A stretch of DNA of 64,000 bases from an uncultured Clostridia bacterium (GCA_934254825.1 CAKQMB010000006.1:1-64000), one strand, 5' to 3'; shown: positions 7,137-16,825, counted from the first letter of the stretch. Notes: generated from the letters alone by a model not told the origin. Made by a program: numbers and translations.

Positions 7137-9601
7137 AAAAATTCATAAAAACGGGGGCGGCGGTTCTGGCTTTGGTTACGACTCTGACTTTTGCCTCCTG
7201 TTCTTCGGAAGTCGTCGATACGCCGAGAAAGGATTACGACGGGGATATTCTGCATATTTCCTCGAACGATTATGATTTCGACGACGCTTTCAACGAGCTT
7301 AATCACAGACTTCTTCGTTACGACGATATGTCGGTCGGTAACATTTTCCTTCCCGAAGGCGTTTCGTTCAATATGGGCTGGCAGACGATGGGTCTTGTGT
7401 GGCACAATGCCGACGCTCTGGACGGAAGCGAAAAAATCAAGGCGGTATACGACAGATTTTTAAGTCATCGCACGCTCGACGATTACGGGTATGTGTACGA
7501 TATGGATATGCACAGAACCGACTCAAAAACCGTTCAGGCGGGAATACCGCAGGGTTGGCCTTTCCCGACGTGGCAACACGCTATGGAAGACCTTGTCGAC
7601 GGAGATCCCGAAACGGACGCTTATTTCAGAACGTTCGAGTTCAACAAAAGAAACGACGATACGAGCAAAAACTGGACGGCGGAAAACGGAACGTTTGCCG
7701 TGAGAAACGCGGGCGTCGCGCTCGTCGGAACGGACGAAAGCATAGCCGCGGGCGAGAGTTTTAAGGTGTACAGAGACGGGCTTTCCGATATTCTCCCGAG
7801 AAAAGGCGGAATTCACGGAGATCACGCGGCGTTTATAGAGATAGATATGGACTTTAAGTCGGAAAATCTCGACGACGTGTATCTCATATGGAAAACCGAA
7901 GCTGGCGGAGACGAGTGGTTCAAAGCCGCGGCGAAAGATTACGTTACGATTTATAACGACGATTACGAAACGTACGGCGCGAGAACTTACTGGCCTATGT
8001 ACCTGAACGAAAACTGGCAGGGTCAGCTCATAACGGCTATCGGATTGGAGTTTGCGGCAGAAGAAGGCAAAACCCTTTCGCTCACGGACGGGCAGATAAA
8101 TTATATCCGCCCCGGTTACGACACCCGTCAGCCGCAATTCAATTTCCATTATATCGAGTCGCTTTATTATTATGTGAACTACACGAAAGACCTTTCCGTT
8201 CTCAAAGAACTTATGCCGAGAGCAAGACGGGCGACGCTCTTTTTAACGCACTGCCTGCAAGGCGAAAACGGACTTGTGAACGTAGGATATATGTACGGGC
8301 ATAACGGAATAGGCATGACGATAGAAAACGGCGAAATAAAGGCTATGAACGTCGGAAACGGCATAGGCAGCAGTTACTGGGATATAATCGCCGAACCCGA
8401 AATAAACATCGAGTCCAACACCTATTTTTATAAATGCTTGCAGGAAATGGCTGTTCTCGAAAGGATTTGCGAAACCGAAAATATCGCGACCGAAGCCGCC
8501 TCGATCAAAAACCGCGCGATAGGCGGCGAAAAGGTAGAATACGCTTACGAGTCTTCTTCGCTTCTTGCCTTGGCGGAAACGGTTAAGAGCAATATTCAGA
8601 AAGATATTCAGCCTGTTAAACTTGAAAACGGCAGGTGGACGAACAATGGCGGACTCTGGAACCCCGCAACGGGAAGATTTGCGCTCGGCATAAGAGAAGA
8701 TACGGGCGAAATCGTCGATCACGGCTACGTTTACTTTAACGAAGAAGCGATCGTCGCGGGGCTCGGAACGGACGAACAGCGTTTGTCCGTAATGCAATGG
8801 ATAAACGGCGACAGAACGGTAGAGGGCGATCTCTCTATGGGAAAAGATATTTATTTTTACGAGTTCGCGCCGAGATTTTCCACTTGCGACGCGAGCGAAC
8901 AGTTCGGGTGGTACGTTTCCAATCAGTACTATGCGGGCGAGGATTGCGTGATGAATAATTACGGAACGGTATTCTCCCGTCAGGTGCAGTCGGGCGGCGC
9001 GGTTCTGTGTTGGAGTTATTACGATATCGTTGCGAGAAGTATGGTACTCGGCGCGGATAACGCTTATAATCGTCTTAAAGAAATCCGGAAGTGGTACGAA
9101 AAAGTCAAAGCGGGAACAACAGGCTCGGGAACGACTTTCTTCCACGATTATTATATGAGTATCGACGCCGAAAAGCAGGACGGAATTTATAAAATTCAGG
9201 CAGCCGAAACCAACGGCGCGGGCGCGATCGGCATCGACAGCGAATTTTTGGAAAACGTAATGATGGTCAAAGCCGTTTCGGACGGATTGTTCGGTCTTAA
9301 AATCAAAGATTACGACGTTCTTTCGTTCACGCACGGCATCGGCGGACTTAAAGACGTTATGCTCAGCAACCTTAAATTCGGCGACGCGGTATATAACGTG
9401 CAGATGACCGAAGACGGTATGGGGATAACTTCCATAAAGGGCGCGGTAAGTAAGAAAACAAAAGTCGAATTCAGATTCAGAGAACCGACGGGCGACTATA
9501 AAGTTTATATCGACGGAAAGGAAACGACCGATTACGTCGCGGAAAACGGATTTGTCGTCGTAACGGTGAACATGAAAATCGTAAACGTTAAAGTAAAATA
9601 A
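7133..9601 (+). CDS. lipoprotein with predicted (alpha/alpha) helical glycosidase-like fold, family unassigned
   Basis: The 822-residue product begins with a lipoprotein signal ending FASC (Cys23), so it should be tethered to the outer face of the membrane. An early segment rich in Asp, Trp and His follows. The middle of the protein has many aromatic helices (YIESLYYYVNYTKDLSVL, MPRARRATLFLTHCL, SSYWDI), as in six-hairpin glycosidases, and the C-terminus is beta-rich. I could not place it in a numbered GH family or name catalytic residues. The start overlaps the previous stop by four bases (ATGA) with GGGAGG upstream, so translation is coupled. Its place between a surface protein and a sugar-binding lipoprotein suggests extracellular cleavage of the glycan before import. 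Confidence 0.65.
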   Translation: MKKFIKTGAAVLALVTTLTFASCSSEVVDTPRKDYDGDILHISSNDYDFDDAFNELNHRLLRYDDMSVGNIFLPEGVSFNMGWQTMGLVWHNADALDGSEKIKAVYDRFLSHRTLDDYGYVYDMDMHRTDSKTVQAGIPQGWPFPTWQHAMEDLVDGDPETDAYFRTFEFNKRNDDTSKNWTAENGTFAVRNAGVALVGTDESIAAGESFKVYRDGLSDILPRKGGIHGDHAAFIEIDMDFKSENLDDVYLIWKTEAGGDEWFKAAAKDYVTIYNDDYETYGARTYWPMYLNENWQGQLITAIGLEFAAEEGKTLSLTDGQINYIRPGYDTRQPQFNFHYIESLYYYVNYTKDLSVLKELMPRARRATLFLTHCLQGENGLVNVGYMYGHNGIGMTIENGEIKAMNVGNGIGSSYWDIIAEPEINIESNTYFYKCLQEMAVLERICETENIATEAASIKNRAIGGEKVEYAYESSSLLALAETVKSNIQKDIQPVKLENGRWTNNGGLWNPATGRFALGIREDTGEIVDHGYVYFNEEAIVAGLGTDEQRLSVMQWINGDRTVEGDLSMGKDIYFYEFAPRFSTCDASEQFGWYVSNQYYAGEDCVMNNYGTVFSRQVQSGGAVLCWSYYDIVARSMVLGADNAYNRLKEIRKWYEKVKAGTTGSGTTFFHDYYMSIDAEKQDGIYKIQAAETNGAGAIGIDSEFLENVMMVKAVSDGLFGLKIKDYDVLSFTHGIGGLKDVMLSNLKFGDAVYNVQMTEDGMGITSIKGAVSKKTKVEFRFREPTGDYKVYIDGKETTDYVAENGFVVVTVNMKIVNVKVK

Positions 9602-9614
9602 AAGAGGTAACCAT

Positions 9615-10976
9615 ATGAAAAAATTCAGACACGTTCTTGCGGCGGTTTTCGCCTGCGTTATGCTTGCGGCTTGTTTCACGGGGTGCGGAGATAACGGCGG
9701 AAGCGGAAACAACGACGCCAAGGAAATTACGGTCGCCGTCGTGAACGACACCGTAGAACAGAACATTTTAAACGCGCTTATAGAGGGGTATAAAGCAAAA
9801 GAGGGCAACGCGGATAAGAAGATCAAGCTTATCAAAATCAACACGTCTTACGACGCGTGGGTGCCTAACAAAATCTATACGAACACCCTTCCCGATATGA
9901 TCTCCGTTTACGATTATTCGAGCGAATACTGGACTTATCAGAACCTTTACCGCCCGATTACCGATCTTATGACGAGAGACGGGATAAACGAAGCCGATTA
10001 TTTCGAAAGCCCTATGTCTATGGCTAAAAGCGGACAGGCGGGCGACGATAATTACTACTGGCTTCCGAGAGATTATAACAAAGTAGTCGTTTGCTATAAC
10101 ACAAGAATGTTTGAGATCGCTGGCGTGGAAAAACCGCAGGACGACTGGACTATGTCCGATTTCAAAGCCGCTTGCGCGCTCCTTGCCGAAAACGCGGACA
10201 AGATAAAAGCGGAATACGATCAGAGTAAATTCTGGCCTGTCGAAATGCAGCTCAACTGGGCGGCGACCTATTATCCTTTCGTTAAATCTTACGGCGGGGA
10301 TCTCTTCGATTTCGAAAACGAAACGGTTTTCAAAAATCTCGACAAAGTTAAGAAAGCGTTCAACGTTCTTCTCGAATACGCCGACGAACCCACCGACGAG
10401 CCTTACCGGGGAACGGGTTATTCTTTCCCGCCGGACGACGACAAGCTCGCGTTCGCGAACAAGCAGGCGGCGATGATATTCACGTCCCGCCCGAACATTC
10501 AGCGATACGCGGCGAACCTCGATAACAATATCGATTTCGTGAGTATGCCGATAATCGAGGACAGAGAAACGGAGCAGTCTTACGTCGGAATGGGTTGTAC
10601 GGGTTACGCGATAACCAAGACCTGCGCGGACGATAAGCTCGAACTTGCCTGGGATTTCCTTAAATATATCGTTTCCGAGGACGGGCAGGAAGTTCTCGGC
10701 GCGCTCGGCAGCGGCGTTCCCGTTCTGAAATCGCTCGCGAGCGACGAAAACGCGGCGTGGAGAACGTTTATTTCCAAAGATCTTAATCACGAAGCGTTCG
10801 TTAAATATCCCGAACGCGATCTCGCGATGAATTATTACAAAGGATTTAAGGTAAGCAAACAGCTCGGACTTTATACCGAACTTCAAAATAAACTTCTCAA
10901 AGCTTTTTACGAAACCGACGACAGAGACGCTTATTACGCGCAGTTTAAATCCGATATAGAGAAACTTCTCAAATAA
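9615..10976 (+). CDS. ABC sugar transporter substrate-binding lipoprotein
   Basis: The 453-residue protein carries a lipobox (LAAC at Cys20, with a second Cys24) and a mature part typical of family-1 extracellular solute-binding proteins. Recognisable stretches are the early TVAVVNDTVEQNI strand, a YYWLPRDYNKVVVCYN segment near 140-155, the WDFLKY hinge region, and a Tyr-rich C-terminus. It would deliver an oligosaccharide to the two permeases encoded next. GAGGT precedes the ATG by six bases. A perfect hairpin lies directly behind the gene, and there is no ATPase gene in the operon. The ligand is not predictable from sequence alone. Confidence 0.9.
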   Translation: MKKFRHVLAAVFACVMLAACFTGCGDNGGSGNNDAKEITVAVVNDTVEQNILNALIEGYKAKEGNADKKIKLIKINTSYDAWVPNKIYTNTLPDMISVYDYSSEYWTYQNLYRPITDLMTRDGINEADYFESPMSMAKSGQAGDDNYYWLPRDYNKVVVCYNTRMFEIAGVEKPQDDWTMSDFKAACALLAENADKIKAEYDQSKFWPVEMQLNWAATYYPFVKSYGGDLFDFENETVFKNLDKVKKAFNVLLEYADEPTDEPYRGTGYSFPPDDDKLAFANKQAAMIFTSRPNIQRYAANLDNNIDFVSMPIIEDRETEQSYVGMGCTGYAITKTCADDKLELAWDFLKYIVSEDGQEVLGALGSGVPVLKSLASDENAAWRTFISKDLNHEAFVKYPERDLAMNYYKGFKVSKQLGLYTELQNKLLKAFYETDDRDAYYAQFKSDIEKLLK

Positions 10977-10992
10977 AATCAAACGAACTTAA

Positions 10993-11017
10993 AACGGGCT
11001 GCCCGTGGCAGCCCGTT
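10993..11017 (+). other. intercistronic hairpin behind the binding-protein gene
   Basis: An 11-bp perfect stem (AACGGGCTGCC with GGCAGCCCGTT) closes a CGT triloop and has no U-tract. This fits an mRNA-stabilising or partial-attenuation element allowing more binding protein than permease to be made. Confidence 0.75.
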
Positions 11018-11031
11018 ACATATTACCGCAT

Positions 11032-11943
11032 ATGACAGACAGAACTAAAAAAATAATCAAAAACAATATCACCGGTTACGTTCTTCTTATTCCGTTTCTG
11101 GTCGGTATGCTGTTTTTCACCGTTTATCCGCTGCTTCTTGCTCTCGCGCAGAGCTTTTTCAAGGATTACAGCCCTATGCGCGGCTTTTTTTGGGCGGATT
11201 TCGGGCTTGAAAACTATAAAAGGATATTCACCGACCCGGGTATTCATAAGTCGATGCTTTTAACGCTCGCTTACGCCGCGATAAATATTCCGATAAACTT
11301 AACCGTATCTTTCGTTCTCGCGTATCTTCTTTCTTTGAAAATGCGCGGCGCGGAAACTTTCAGAGTGCTGGTTTATCTCCCCGCGATAATCCCGGGGATA
11401 GTCGGCGCGTCTATCCATAAGTACATTTTTTCCGAAAACGATTACGGACTTATCAACACGATAAGAATAGCTTTCGGCGCGTCGCCCACAAGACTTTTGG
11501 AGTCTAAAAATCAGGTGGAAGCGTTTGTTTCGTTTATGCTCACGGGTATATTTTCGTTCGGTTGCGGCACGCCCATGTGGATAGCGGGTTTCAATTCGAT
11601 ATCCAAAGACGTTTACGAAGCCGCCTCGCTTGACGGCTGTACGCAAGGAAAAGCGTTCTTTAAAATCACCGTTCCGCTTATGGGAAGGTTTATTTTCTTC
11701 CAGCTTTTAGGCTCGCTCATCGGCGCGTTTCAGATAGGCGAATCGGTGCTTCAATTATCGCCGAGCGGAGGTTATAACTGTAACCTGAATTTTTACGGAC
11801 TGCTCATTTACAATCAGACGCAGGGCGCGGGCGGGTATAACTACGGACTTGCGAGCGCGCTTTCGTATATTTTGTTCCTGGTCGTGGGGTTGTTGTCTCT
11901 GATAACTTTCAGGGCGAACAAAAACGTTTATTACGAGGACTGA
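11032..11943 (+). CDS. ABC sugar transporter permease (MalF/UgpA-like)
   Basis: The protein has about six hydrophobic helices and the permease EAA loop near EAASLDGCTQGKAFFKITVP, which contacts the ATPase subunit. The first helix is YVLLIPFLVGMLFFTVYPLLL. The ATG at 11032 was preferred to a GTG at 11005 because the GTG lies inside the intercistronic hairpin, though no strong ribosome site is visible for either. It forms a heterodimer with the following gene product. The order binding protein, first permease, second permease is the CUT1 arrangement for oligosaccharide uptake. Confidence 0.9.
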   Translation: MTDRTKKIIKNNITGYVLLIPFLVGMLFFTVYPLLLALAQSFFKDYSPMRGFFWADFGLENYKRIFTDPGIHKSMLLTLAYAAINIPINLTVSFVLAYLLSLKMRGAETFRVLVYLPAIIPGIVGASIHKYIFSENDYGLINTIRIAFGASPTRLLESKNQVEAFVSFMLTGIFSFGCGTPMWIAGFNSISKDVYEAASLDGCTQGKAFFKITVPLMGRFIFFQLLGSLIGAFQIGESVLQLSPSGGYNCNLNFYGLLIYNQTQGAGGYNYGLASALSYILFLVVGLLSLITFRANKNVYYED

Positions 11944-11947
11944 AAAA

Positions 11948-12796
11948 ATGGATACTTTCAAATTAAATTTAACGAAAAAAATAATAATTTATTTCGTCCT
12001 CGTATTCTTTGCGTTTCTGGCGATATGTCCGATATTCATCATGGTTTCGAGGAGCTTTTTCACGACTTCCGAAATCACGTCCGTCGGCGCGGGTATTTTC
12101 CCGAAGAAATTCGTTTTTTCGAACTATCCCGAAGCTTTTGCCGATACGACTTTCCTTTCGGGCTTGAAAAACACGATTTTAATGTGCGTCTGCGGCGTTA
12201 TAGGCGTTCCGCTTACCGGATTTATGACCGCTTACGCGTTCACCAAGGTGAACTTCTTCGGCAGAAAATTCTGGTTCACGTTGGGGCTTTGCACGATAAT
12301 GATTCCGGGGATCTTGCTTATGCTCCCGGTGTTTAAAATTTTCGTCGATATCGGTTGGTACGACACTATGCTGCCGCTTACGATCCCGTCGTTTTTCGGC
12401 GGCGGAATTATGAACATTTTCCTTATAATGATGTTTATAAGGGGCATACCCAAAGAAATGTTCGAGGCGGGCGAGATCGACGGCGCATCCACCTTCGTCA
12501 AAATGTTTTATCTCACGCTTCCGCTTATTAAAACGGTTATAATTTACGTTGCCGTCACGGCGTTTTTCGGGCAGTGGAACGATTTTATGCGTCCGCTTTT
12601 ATACGTTCAGAGCGAAGAAAATTACACGGTAAATCTGTTTTTGTACGAGAAATATCTCGTCACGAAAGACGTGTACGAATCCGCGCCCAACATGCAGATG
12701 GCTTACGGCGTTATACTGATGATACCGATGGCTGTCGTGTTCTGCGTGTTCCAGAAACAGCTTATCGAAGGAATTCAACTCGGGGGGATAAAATAA
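11948..12796 (+). CDS. ABC sugar transporter permease (MalG/UgpE-like)
   Basis: A 282-residue inner-membrane protein with six predicted helices and the EAA loop EAGEIDGASTFVKMFYLTLP. It starts four bases after the previous stop with GAGGA overlapping the end of the upstream gene, so the two permeases are translationally linked. The C-terminus has the usual QKQLIEGIQLGGIK ending of this subfamily. No ATP-binding subunit is encoded nearby, so a shared multitask ATPase of the MsmX type elsewhere in the genome probably energises it. Confidence 0.9.
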   Translation: MDTFKLNLTKKIIIYFVLVFFAFLAICPIFIMVSRSFFTTSEITSVGAGIFPKKFVFSNYPEAFADTTFLSGLKNTILMCVCGVIGVPLTGFMTAYAFTKVNFFGRKFWFTLGLCTIMIPGILLMLPVFKIFVDIGWYDTMLPLTIPSFFGGGIMNIFLIMMFIRGIPKEMFEAGEIDGASTFVKMFYLTLPLIKTVIIYVAVTAFFGQWNDFMRPLLYVQSEENYTVNLFLYEKYLVTKDVYESAPNMQMAYGVILMIPMAVVFCVFQKQLIEGIQLGGIK

Positions 12797-12801
12797 GTTA
12801 T

Positions 12802-14079
12802 ATGAAAGTGAAAATCGTAGTCGTGGGCTGCGGAGACAGGGCGACGGTGTATTGTCACGAAGGGTACGACAATCTGAAAAAGATCGAGATAGTCGCCTGC
12901 GTCGACCCCGATCCCGAAAGGCTCAGATATATGCGCGAAAATTTCGCCGTACCCGAAAATATGTGCTTTTCGGATATCGACGACGTGTTAAAACTCGGCA
13001 AGATCGCGGACGCGGTGATCAACGGAACGATGGATAAGCTGCATTTGAAAACGGCTTTGCCGTTTCTGAAACAGGGGTATCATATGCTTCTCGAAAAGCC
13101 GCTCGTGAACAACAAAGAGGATCTGTTGCTTTTAAAAAGAACGGCGGAAGAAAACAACGTCAAACTTATGACCTGCCACGTTCTTCGTTACGCGCCCTTT
13201 TACAAAACGATAAAAGAACTGATTTTAAACGGCGAAACAGGCGAAATTTTGAATATTTCCACCTCGGAAAGGGTAGGGGCGTACCATTCTTCGGTAAGCT
13301 ATGTGAGAGGCAAATGGAACTCGGAGAAAAATTGCGGTTCGTCGCTTCTGCTTGCGAAATGTTGCCACGATACCGACCTTTTGTGCTGGCTCAACAATTC
13401 CACCGTTCCCGCCGAAGTTTTCAGTAACGGAGACAGAACGTTTTATCTCGAAAAGAACGCACCCGAAAAAAGCGGAAGCAGATGTCTTGTCGATTGCCCC
13501 GCGGAAATAAGGGAAAAGTGTATTTACGACGCCGAGGCGATGTATATCAAAAACACCGTTCTGCCGTGGTATCCGTGGCAGTGTACGGGGAAAGACTATC
13601 GCGACGTGACGGTCGAAGAAAAATACGAGTCGCTTAAAACGAACAATCCTCACGGCAGATGTATTTTCAAATGCGGCGGAGATCTTCTCGATCATCAGAA
13701 TGTGCTTATAAGGTTTAAAAACGGAAGCACGGCAAATCACAGCCTTGTTCTCGGCGCGATGAAACCTACGAGAACGATTTTCGTTTCGGGAACGAAAGGC
13801 GAAATCGAGGGCGATCCGAGCGGCGAACTGATTTTGAGAAAGTTCGATAAAAACACCGACTTTTTCACCGAAGAAAAGATTTCTTTCAACGATAAATTCG
13901 GCGAAACGGGCGGGCATTACGGGGGAGACAGAGGGCTTGTCGCGGATTTCGTCGATTACATAGAGGGCAGAAAGCCTTCCGTTTCCTGCACGGACATATC
14001 CGACAGCATAAACGGACACGAGGTCGTTTTTGCCGCGGATAAATCGGTAAAAGAAAATAAACCCGTCGAAATAAGATAA
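12802..14079 (+). CDS. Gfo/Idh/MocA-family oxidoreductase
   Basis: The N-terminal Rossmann fold shows VVVGCGDRA (residues 6-14) for NAD(P) binding and the family motif EKP at 98-100. The C-terminal half contains a Cys-rich insertion (CLVDCP then EKCIYDAE) and a CCHDTD segment near the expected catalytic His. Such proteins oxidise, reduce or epimerise sugars, or act as NAD-dependent glycosidases; the GH109 signature THELGPI is not present here. The start at 12802 follows the permease stop by five bases. As last gene of the operon it probably processes the imported sugar in the cytoplasm. The exact reaction is unknown. Confidence 0.85.
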   Translation: MKVKIVVVGCGDRATVYCHEGYDNLKKIEIVACVDPDPERLRYMRENFAVPENMCFSDIDDVLKLGKIADAVINGTMDKLHLKTALPFLKQGYHMLLEKPLVNNKEDLLLLKRTAEENNVKLMTCHVLRYAPFYKTIKELILNGETGEILNISTSERVGAYHSSVSYVRGKWNSEKNCGSSLLLAKCCHDTDLLCWLNNSTVPAEVFSNGDRTFYLEKNAPEKSGSRCLVDCPAEIREKCIYDAEAMYIKNTVLPWYPWQCTGKDYRDVTVEEKYESLKTNNPHGRCIFKCGGDLLDHQNVLIRFKNGSTANHSLVLGAMKPTRTIFVSGTKGEIEGDPSGELILRKFDKNTDFFTEEKISFNDKFGETGGHYGGDRGLVADFVDYIEGRKPSVSCTDISDSINGHEVVFAADKSVKENKPVEIR

Positions 14080-14160
14080 GAACACGTCATTGAACATTTA
14101 AAAAATCTCTTATCGTATCGACGGTGCGAAAGCCGCAAAGGAAACGATATACGGAAATAT

Positions 14161-14210
14161 AAATGCGCCCCGAAAGCCGGACAGAGGAGAAAACTTTCGG
14201 GGCGCATTTT
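14161..14210. terminator. bidirectional terminator between convergent genes
   Basis: AAATGCGCCCCGAAAG (14161-14176) is complementary to CTTTCGGGGCGCATTT (14194-14209). The A-rich and T-rich flanks serve both the ABC operon and the opposing phosphoglucomutase gene. Confidence 0.85.
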
Positions 14211-14232
14211 ATATCGATGTCGGTCTTTTTGC

Positions 14233-15888
14233 TTATTTTTTGATAAGGGTTTCCGCTTGATTTTTCAGTTTTTGCAAAAGCTCGTCGGAATTCTGCTCGG
14301 TTTCGGCTTTGACCTGATAGTAAATTTTGAGTTTAGGTTCGGTGCCGCTCGGGCGTATCGTAACTTTTATGTTATCGCCCGCAAAGGCAAGAACATTGCT
14401 TTTCGGAAGCCCGTTTAATCCGTTCAGATAATCTTTTGCGGAAACCTTTTCCCCGCAAAGCGTCTGCCACGGATTTTCGCGGAGTTTTGCAACGATTTCG
14501 TCCATTTCGGCTTTGCCGTCCATCCCCGGGAAAGCGACGGAAGTAAGAGCCGTTTTATAGTACCCGTATTTTTTGTAAAGTTCTTCGAGTTTGTCTGCGA
14601 GAGTTTTTCCTTGCAACGCGTAATATGCCGTCATTTCGACGATTATCATAGCCGCCGAAACCGCGTCCTTGTCGCGGGCGTGGGTGCCTACGAGATAACC
14701 GTAACTTTCTTCCATTCCGAAAACGTATTCTTCGTCGGGAGTGAGATTATCTATCGTTTCGCCTATGTATTTGAACCCCGTAAGCACTTCTTTTACTTCC
14801 GCGCCGTAAGTTTTTGCTATGCCTTCCGACATATCCGACGTTACTATCGTTTTTACGACCATGGGGGTTTTATCCGTCTTTTTGCGGAGCGAAAAGATAT
14901 AATCTTCCATCAGAACGCCTGTTTCGTTGCCGTTGAGAAGTTTGAACTCTCCGTCTTTTGTCTTCACGGCTATGCCCACCCTGTCCGCGTCGGGATCGGT
15001 CGCAAGAACCAGGTCGGCGTTTTCTTTTTTCGCAAGCTCGACCGCAAGTTTCAGCGCGGCTTTCTCTTCGGGGTTCGGATAAGGGCAGGTCGGGAAATTT
15101 CCGTCGGGGTTTTCCTGCTCGGGAACAACGATCACGTCTTTTATTCCGATATTTTTTAAAATTCCTCTTACGGGAACGTTTCCCGTGCCGTTAAGCGGCG
15201 TGTAAACGATTTTCGGCGTTGTAACTCCGCTTAAAGAAAACAGCGAATATTTTTGAATTTCCTTTAAGAATTCACTCGGTATTGTATCGTCCAAAACCTC
15301 GATAATCGGCTTATAGGGGCATATTTCGTCAAAATAACCGCAATTTTCGATTTCGGTCAAAATGTCTTTTGCGGCTTTGTCCGTTATTTGGCAACCCTTT
15401 TCGTTGTACACTTTGTAGCCGTTATATTCTTTGGGGTTATGGCTCGCGGTTATAACGATTCCCGCCGAAGTTTTAAGATATCTCACGGCAAACGACAGAA
15501 CGGGCGTAGGCATAAGAGTGTCGAAAACGTAAGCCTTAACTCCCGCGCCGCTTAAAATATCCGCCGCGAGAAAAGCGAATTCGCGCGACATGTTTCTGCT
15601 GTCGTAAGCGATAACGACGCTCTTGTTTCCGCCTGCCGTTTTGTTTATATACGCCGCAAGCCCCCGCGTGGCGCGCCCTACGGTGTAAACGTTCATACGG
15701 TTTGTTCCCGCGCCGAGCTTGCCTCTCAGTCCGCCCGTGCCGAATTTAAGTTCGCAATAAAACCTGTCGGTTATTTCTTTTTCGTCGGTTTCGATGCTTT
15801 TGAGTTCGTCGAAAGTCTTTTTGTCGTTTTTTACGGCTTCAAGCCAATTTTTGTATGCGGTAAATACCGGATCGTTTGTTTTGTTCAT
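14233..15888 (-). CDS. pgcA: alpha-phosphoglucomutase / phosphomannomutase
   Basis: The 551-residue enzyme interconverts sugar 1- and 6-phosphates, linking released hexose phosphates to glycolysis. All four signatures are present: TASHNP with the phospho-Ser at about S149, the Mg-binding DPDADR near 298-303, the sugar-binding GMEESYG near 391-397, and RPSGTEPK near the C-terminus. An early GTGGLRG also fits. Length and the CELKFGTGGLRG opening match the PgcA-type enzymes of Bacillota more than short phosphomannomutases. It lies 91 bases downstream of AraC regulator 2 on the same strand and may share its transcript. A housekeeping gene in a catabolic island is useful where GH130 generates mannose 1-phosphate, which needs such a mutase. 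Confidence 0.9.
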   Translation of the reverse strand: MNKTNDPVFTAYKNWLEAVKNDKKTFDELKSIETDEKEITDRFYCELKFGTGGLRGKLGAGTNRMNVYTVGRATRGLAAYINKTAGGNKSVVIAYDSRNMSREFAFLAADILSGAGVKAYVFDTLMPTPVLSFAVRYLKTSAGIVITASHNPKEYNGYKVYNEKGCQITDKAAKDILTEIENCGYFDEICPYKPIIEVLDDTIPSEFLKEIQKYSLFSLSGVTTPKIVYTPLNGTGNVPVRGILKNIGIKDVIVVPEQENPDGNFPTCPYPNPEEKAALKLAVELAKKENADLVLATDPDADRVGIAVKTKDGEFKLLNGNETGVLMEDYIFSLRKKTDKTPMVVKTIVTSDMSEGIAKTYGAEVKEVLTGFKYIGETIDNLTPDEEYVFGMEESYGYLVGTHARDKDAVSAAMIIVEMTAYYALQGKTLADKLEELYKKYGYYKTALTSVAFPGMDGKAEMDEIVAKLRENPWQTLCGEKVSAKDYLNGLNGLPKSNVLAFAGDNIKVTIRPSGTEPKLKIYYQVKAETEQNSDELLQKLKNQAETLIKK

Positions 15889-15979
15889 TTGTTTTTTCCT
15901 TTTTTGCTTTATATTTATATTTAAAATTGAAGATTGTTTTGTTAGTACACTGCGAAAACATAATACCCTGCCAAAACCG

Positions 15980-16810
15980 TTACTCGTCTGCCGATCCGCG
16001 GGGCGTTATATCGCCGTAGTGATCGGGAGACTTTCTCACCTGTTTGGGGGAACGCCCGAAATAATTTTTGAATTCGCGATTGAAATGTGATATCGTTTCG
16101 TAGCCGCTTTCATAGCAAACGTCGGTGACGGAAAGTTCGGTCGAAACGAGCAGTTTGAGCGCGGCGTCGAGTTTCAGTTGTTTTAAATACGTTTTGTAAT
16201 TTTCGCCCGTAATAGCCGTAAAACGGGACGAAATGTAATTGGGAGTTCTGTCGAAAAGCTTCGAAAGAGTTTCCAGAGATGGATTTTCTCTGTAATGTTC
16301 GTTGACGTAATTTATAACGCTTCGCATTATGTTTTTGCCCGAGTCGGGCGTTACGGGGCTTTCCGGCTGAGAAAACAGCAGTCTTATAAGGGCGGTTAAA
16401 AGCGAGTTGAGATAATCGGATTTTCGGTTTTCTTTTGTCAGAAGAGTGCAGATCTCGTTTACGTCTTTCGCCGTGTCGTCGTCGAAAAACGAATAAGAAC
16501 CTTTCATGGACGAGCAGTTCGGAAAACAACGTTTCATCGTGTCGTTGGAAATCTGCAAATTCGTTATGTGCAGAGCCGTTTCGGGAACAATATCGTGAAA
16601 GTCTTTCGGCGAGAGGAAAAACGCCGTGTTTTTTCGGAAGTTTATATCTTTTCCGTTCAGGTTGGATATTCCGGAACCGTCGGTTATTATATCGAGTTCG
16701 TAAAAATTGTGATAATGCATGCGATAAATGGTTTTTTCGTATTTATACGTCACGCATATCTCTTTCGACGGAATAAATTTCTTTTGTAAAAATCTTTGTT
16801 TGGTTTTCAT
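15980..16810 (-). CDS. AraC-family transcriptional regulator (regulator 2)
   Basis: A 276-residue regulator with a cupin-like N-terminal half (YRMHYHNFYELDIITDG near 29-45, SPKDFHDI) and a C-terminal double helix-turn-helix (LSKLFDRTPNYISSRF; SVTDVCYESGYETISHFNREF; final SPKQVR). It is divergent from the GH130 mannoside phosphorylase at 17003 and is probably its regulator. No ribosome site precedes the ATG; the -10 box at 16817-16822 would place transcription start at or next to the A of the ATG, so the mRNA is probably leaderless. Confidence 0.88.
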   Translation of the reverse strand: MKTKQRFLQKKFIPSKEICVTYKYEKTIYRMHYHNFYELDIITDGSGISNLNGKDINFRKNTAFFLSPKDFHDIVPETALHITNLQISNDTMKRCFPNCSSMKGSYSFFDDDTAKDVNEICTLLTKENRKSDYLNSLLTALIRLLFSQPESPVTPDSGKNIMRSVINYVNEHYRENPSLETLSKLFDRTPNYISSRFTAITGENYKTYLKQLKLDAALKLLVSTELSVTDVCYESGYETISHFNREFKNYFGRSPKQVRKSPDHYGDITPRGSADE

Positions 16811-16816
16811 AAACCG

Positions 16817-16825
16817 ATTATATCA
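16817..16825 (-). promoter_or_regulatory. extended -10 promoter for AraC regulator 2 (predicted leaderless)
   Basis: On the minus strand TGATATAAT occupies 16825-16817. Only six bases separate the -10 box from the ATG at 16810, so transcription is expected to begin on the start codon. The -35 region (TTTTAT) is weak, as is common with an extended -10. Confidence 0.7.

Noticed and set aside
8243..10982. Long open frames on the minus strand (8243-9844 and 9768-10982)
   Set aside because: They lie wholly antisense to well-supported lipoprotein and binding-protein genes, have no recognisable domains or ribosome sites, and their composition is that of a shadow frame.
12574..12801. N-terminal extension of the Gfo/Idh/MocA gene
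   Set aside because: It overlaps the permease gene in another frame; the Rossmann fold begins right after the ATG at 12802.
15889..15979. Separate promoter for the phosphoglucomutase gene
   Set aside because: A TTGGCA is present on the minus strand but no -10 box at 16-18 bases; cotranscription with AraC regulator 2 is as likely.
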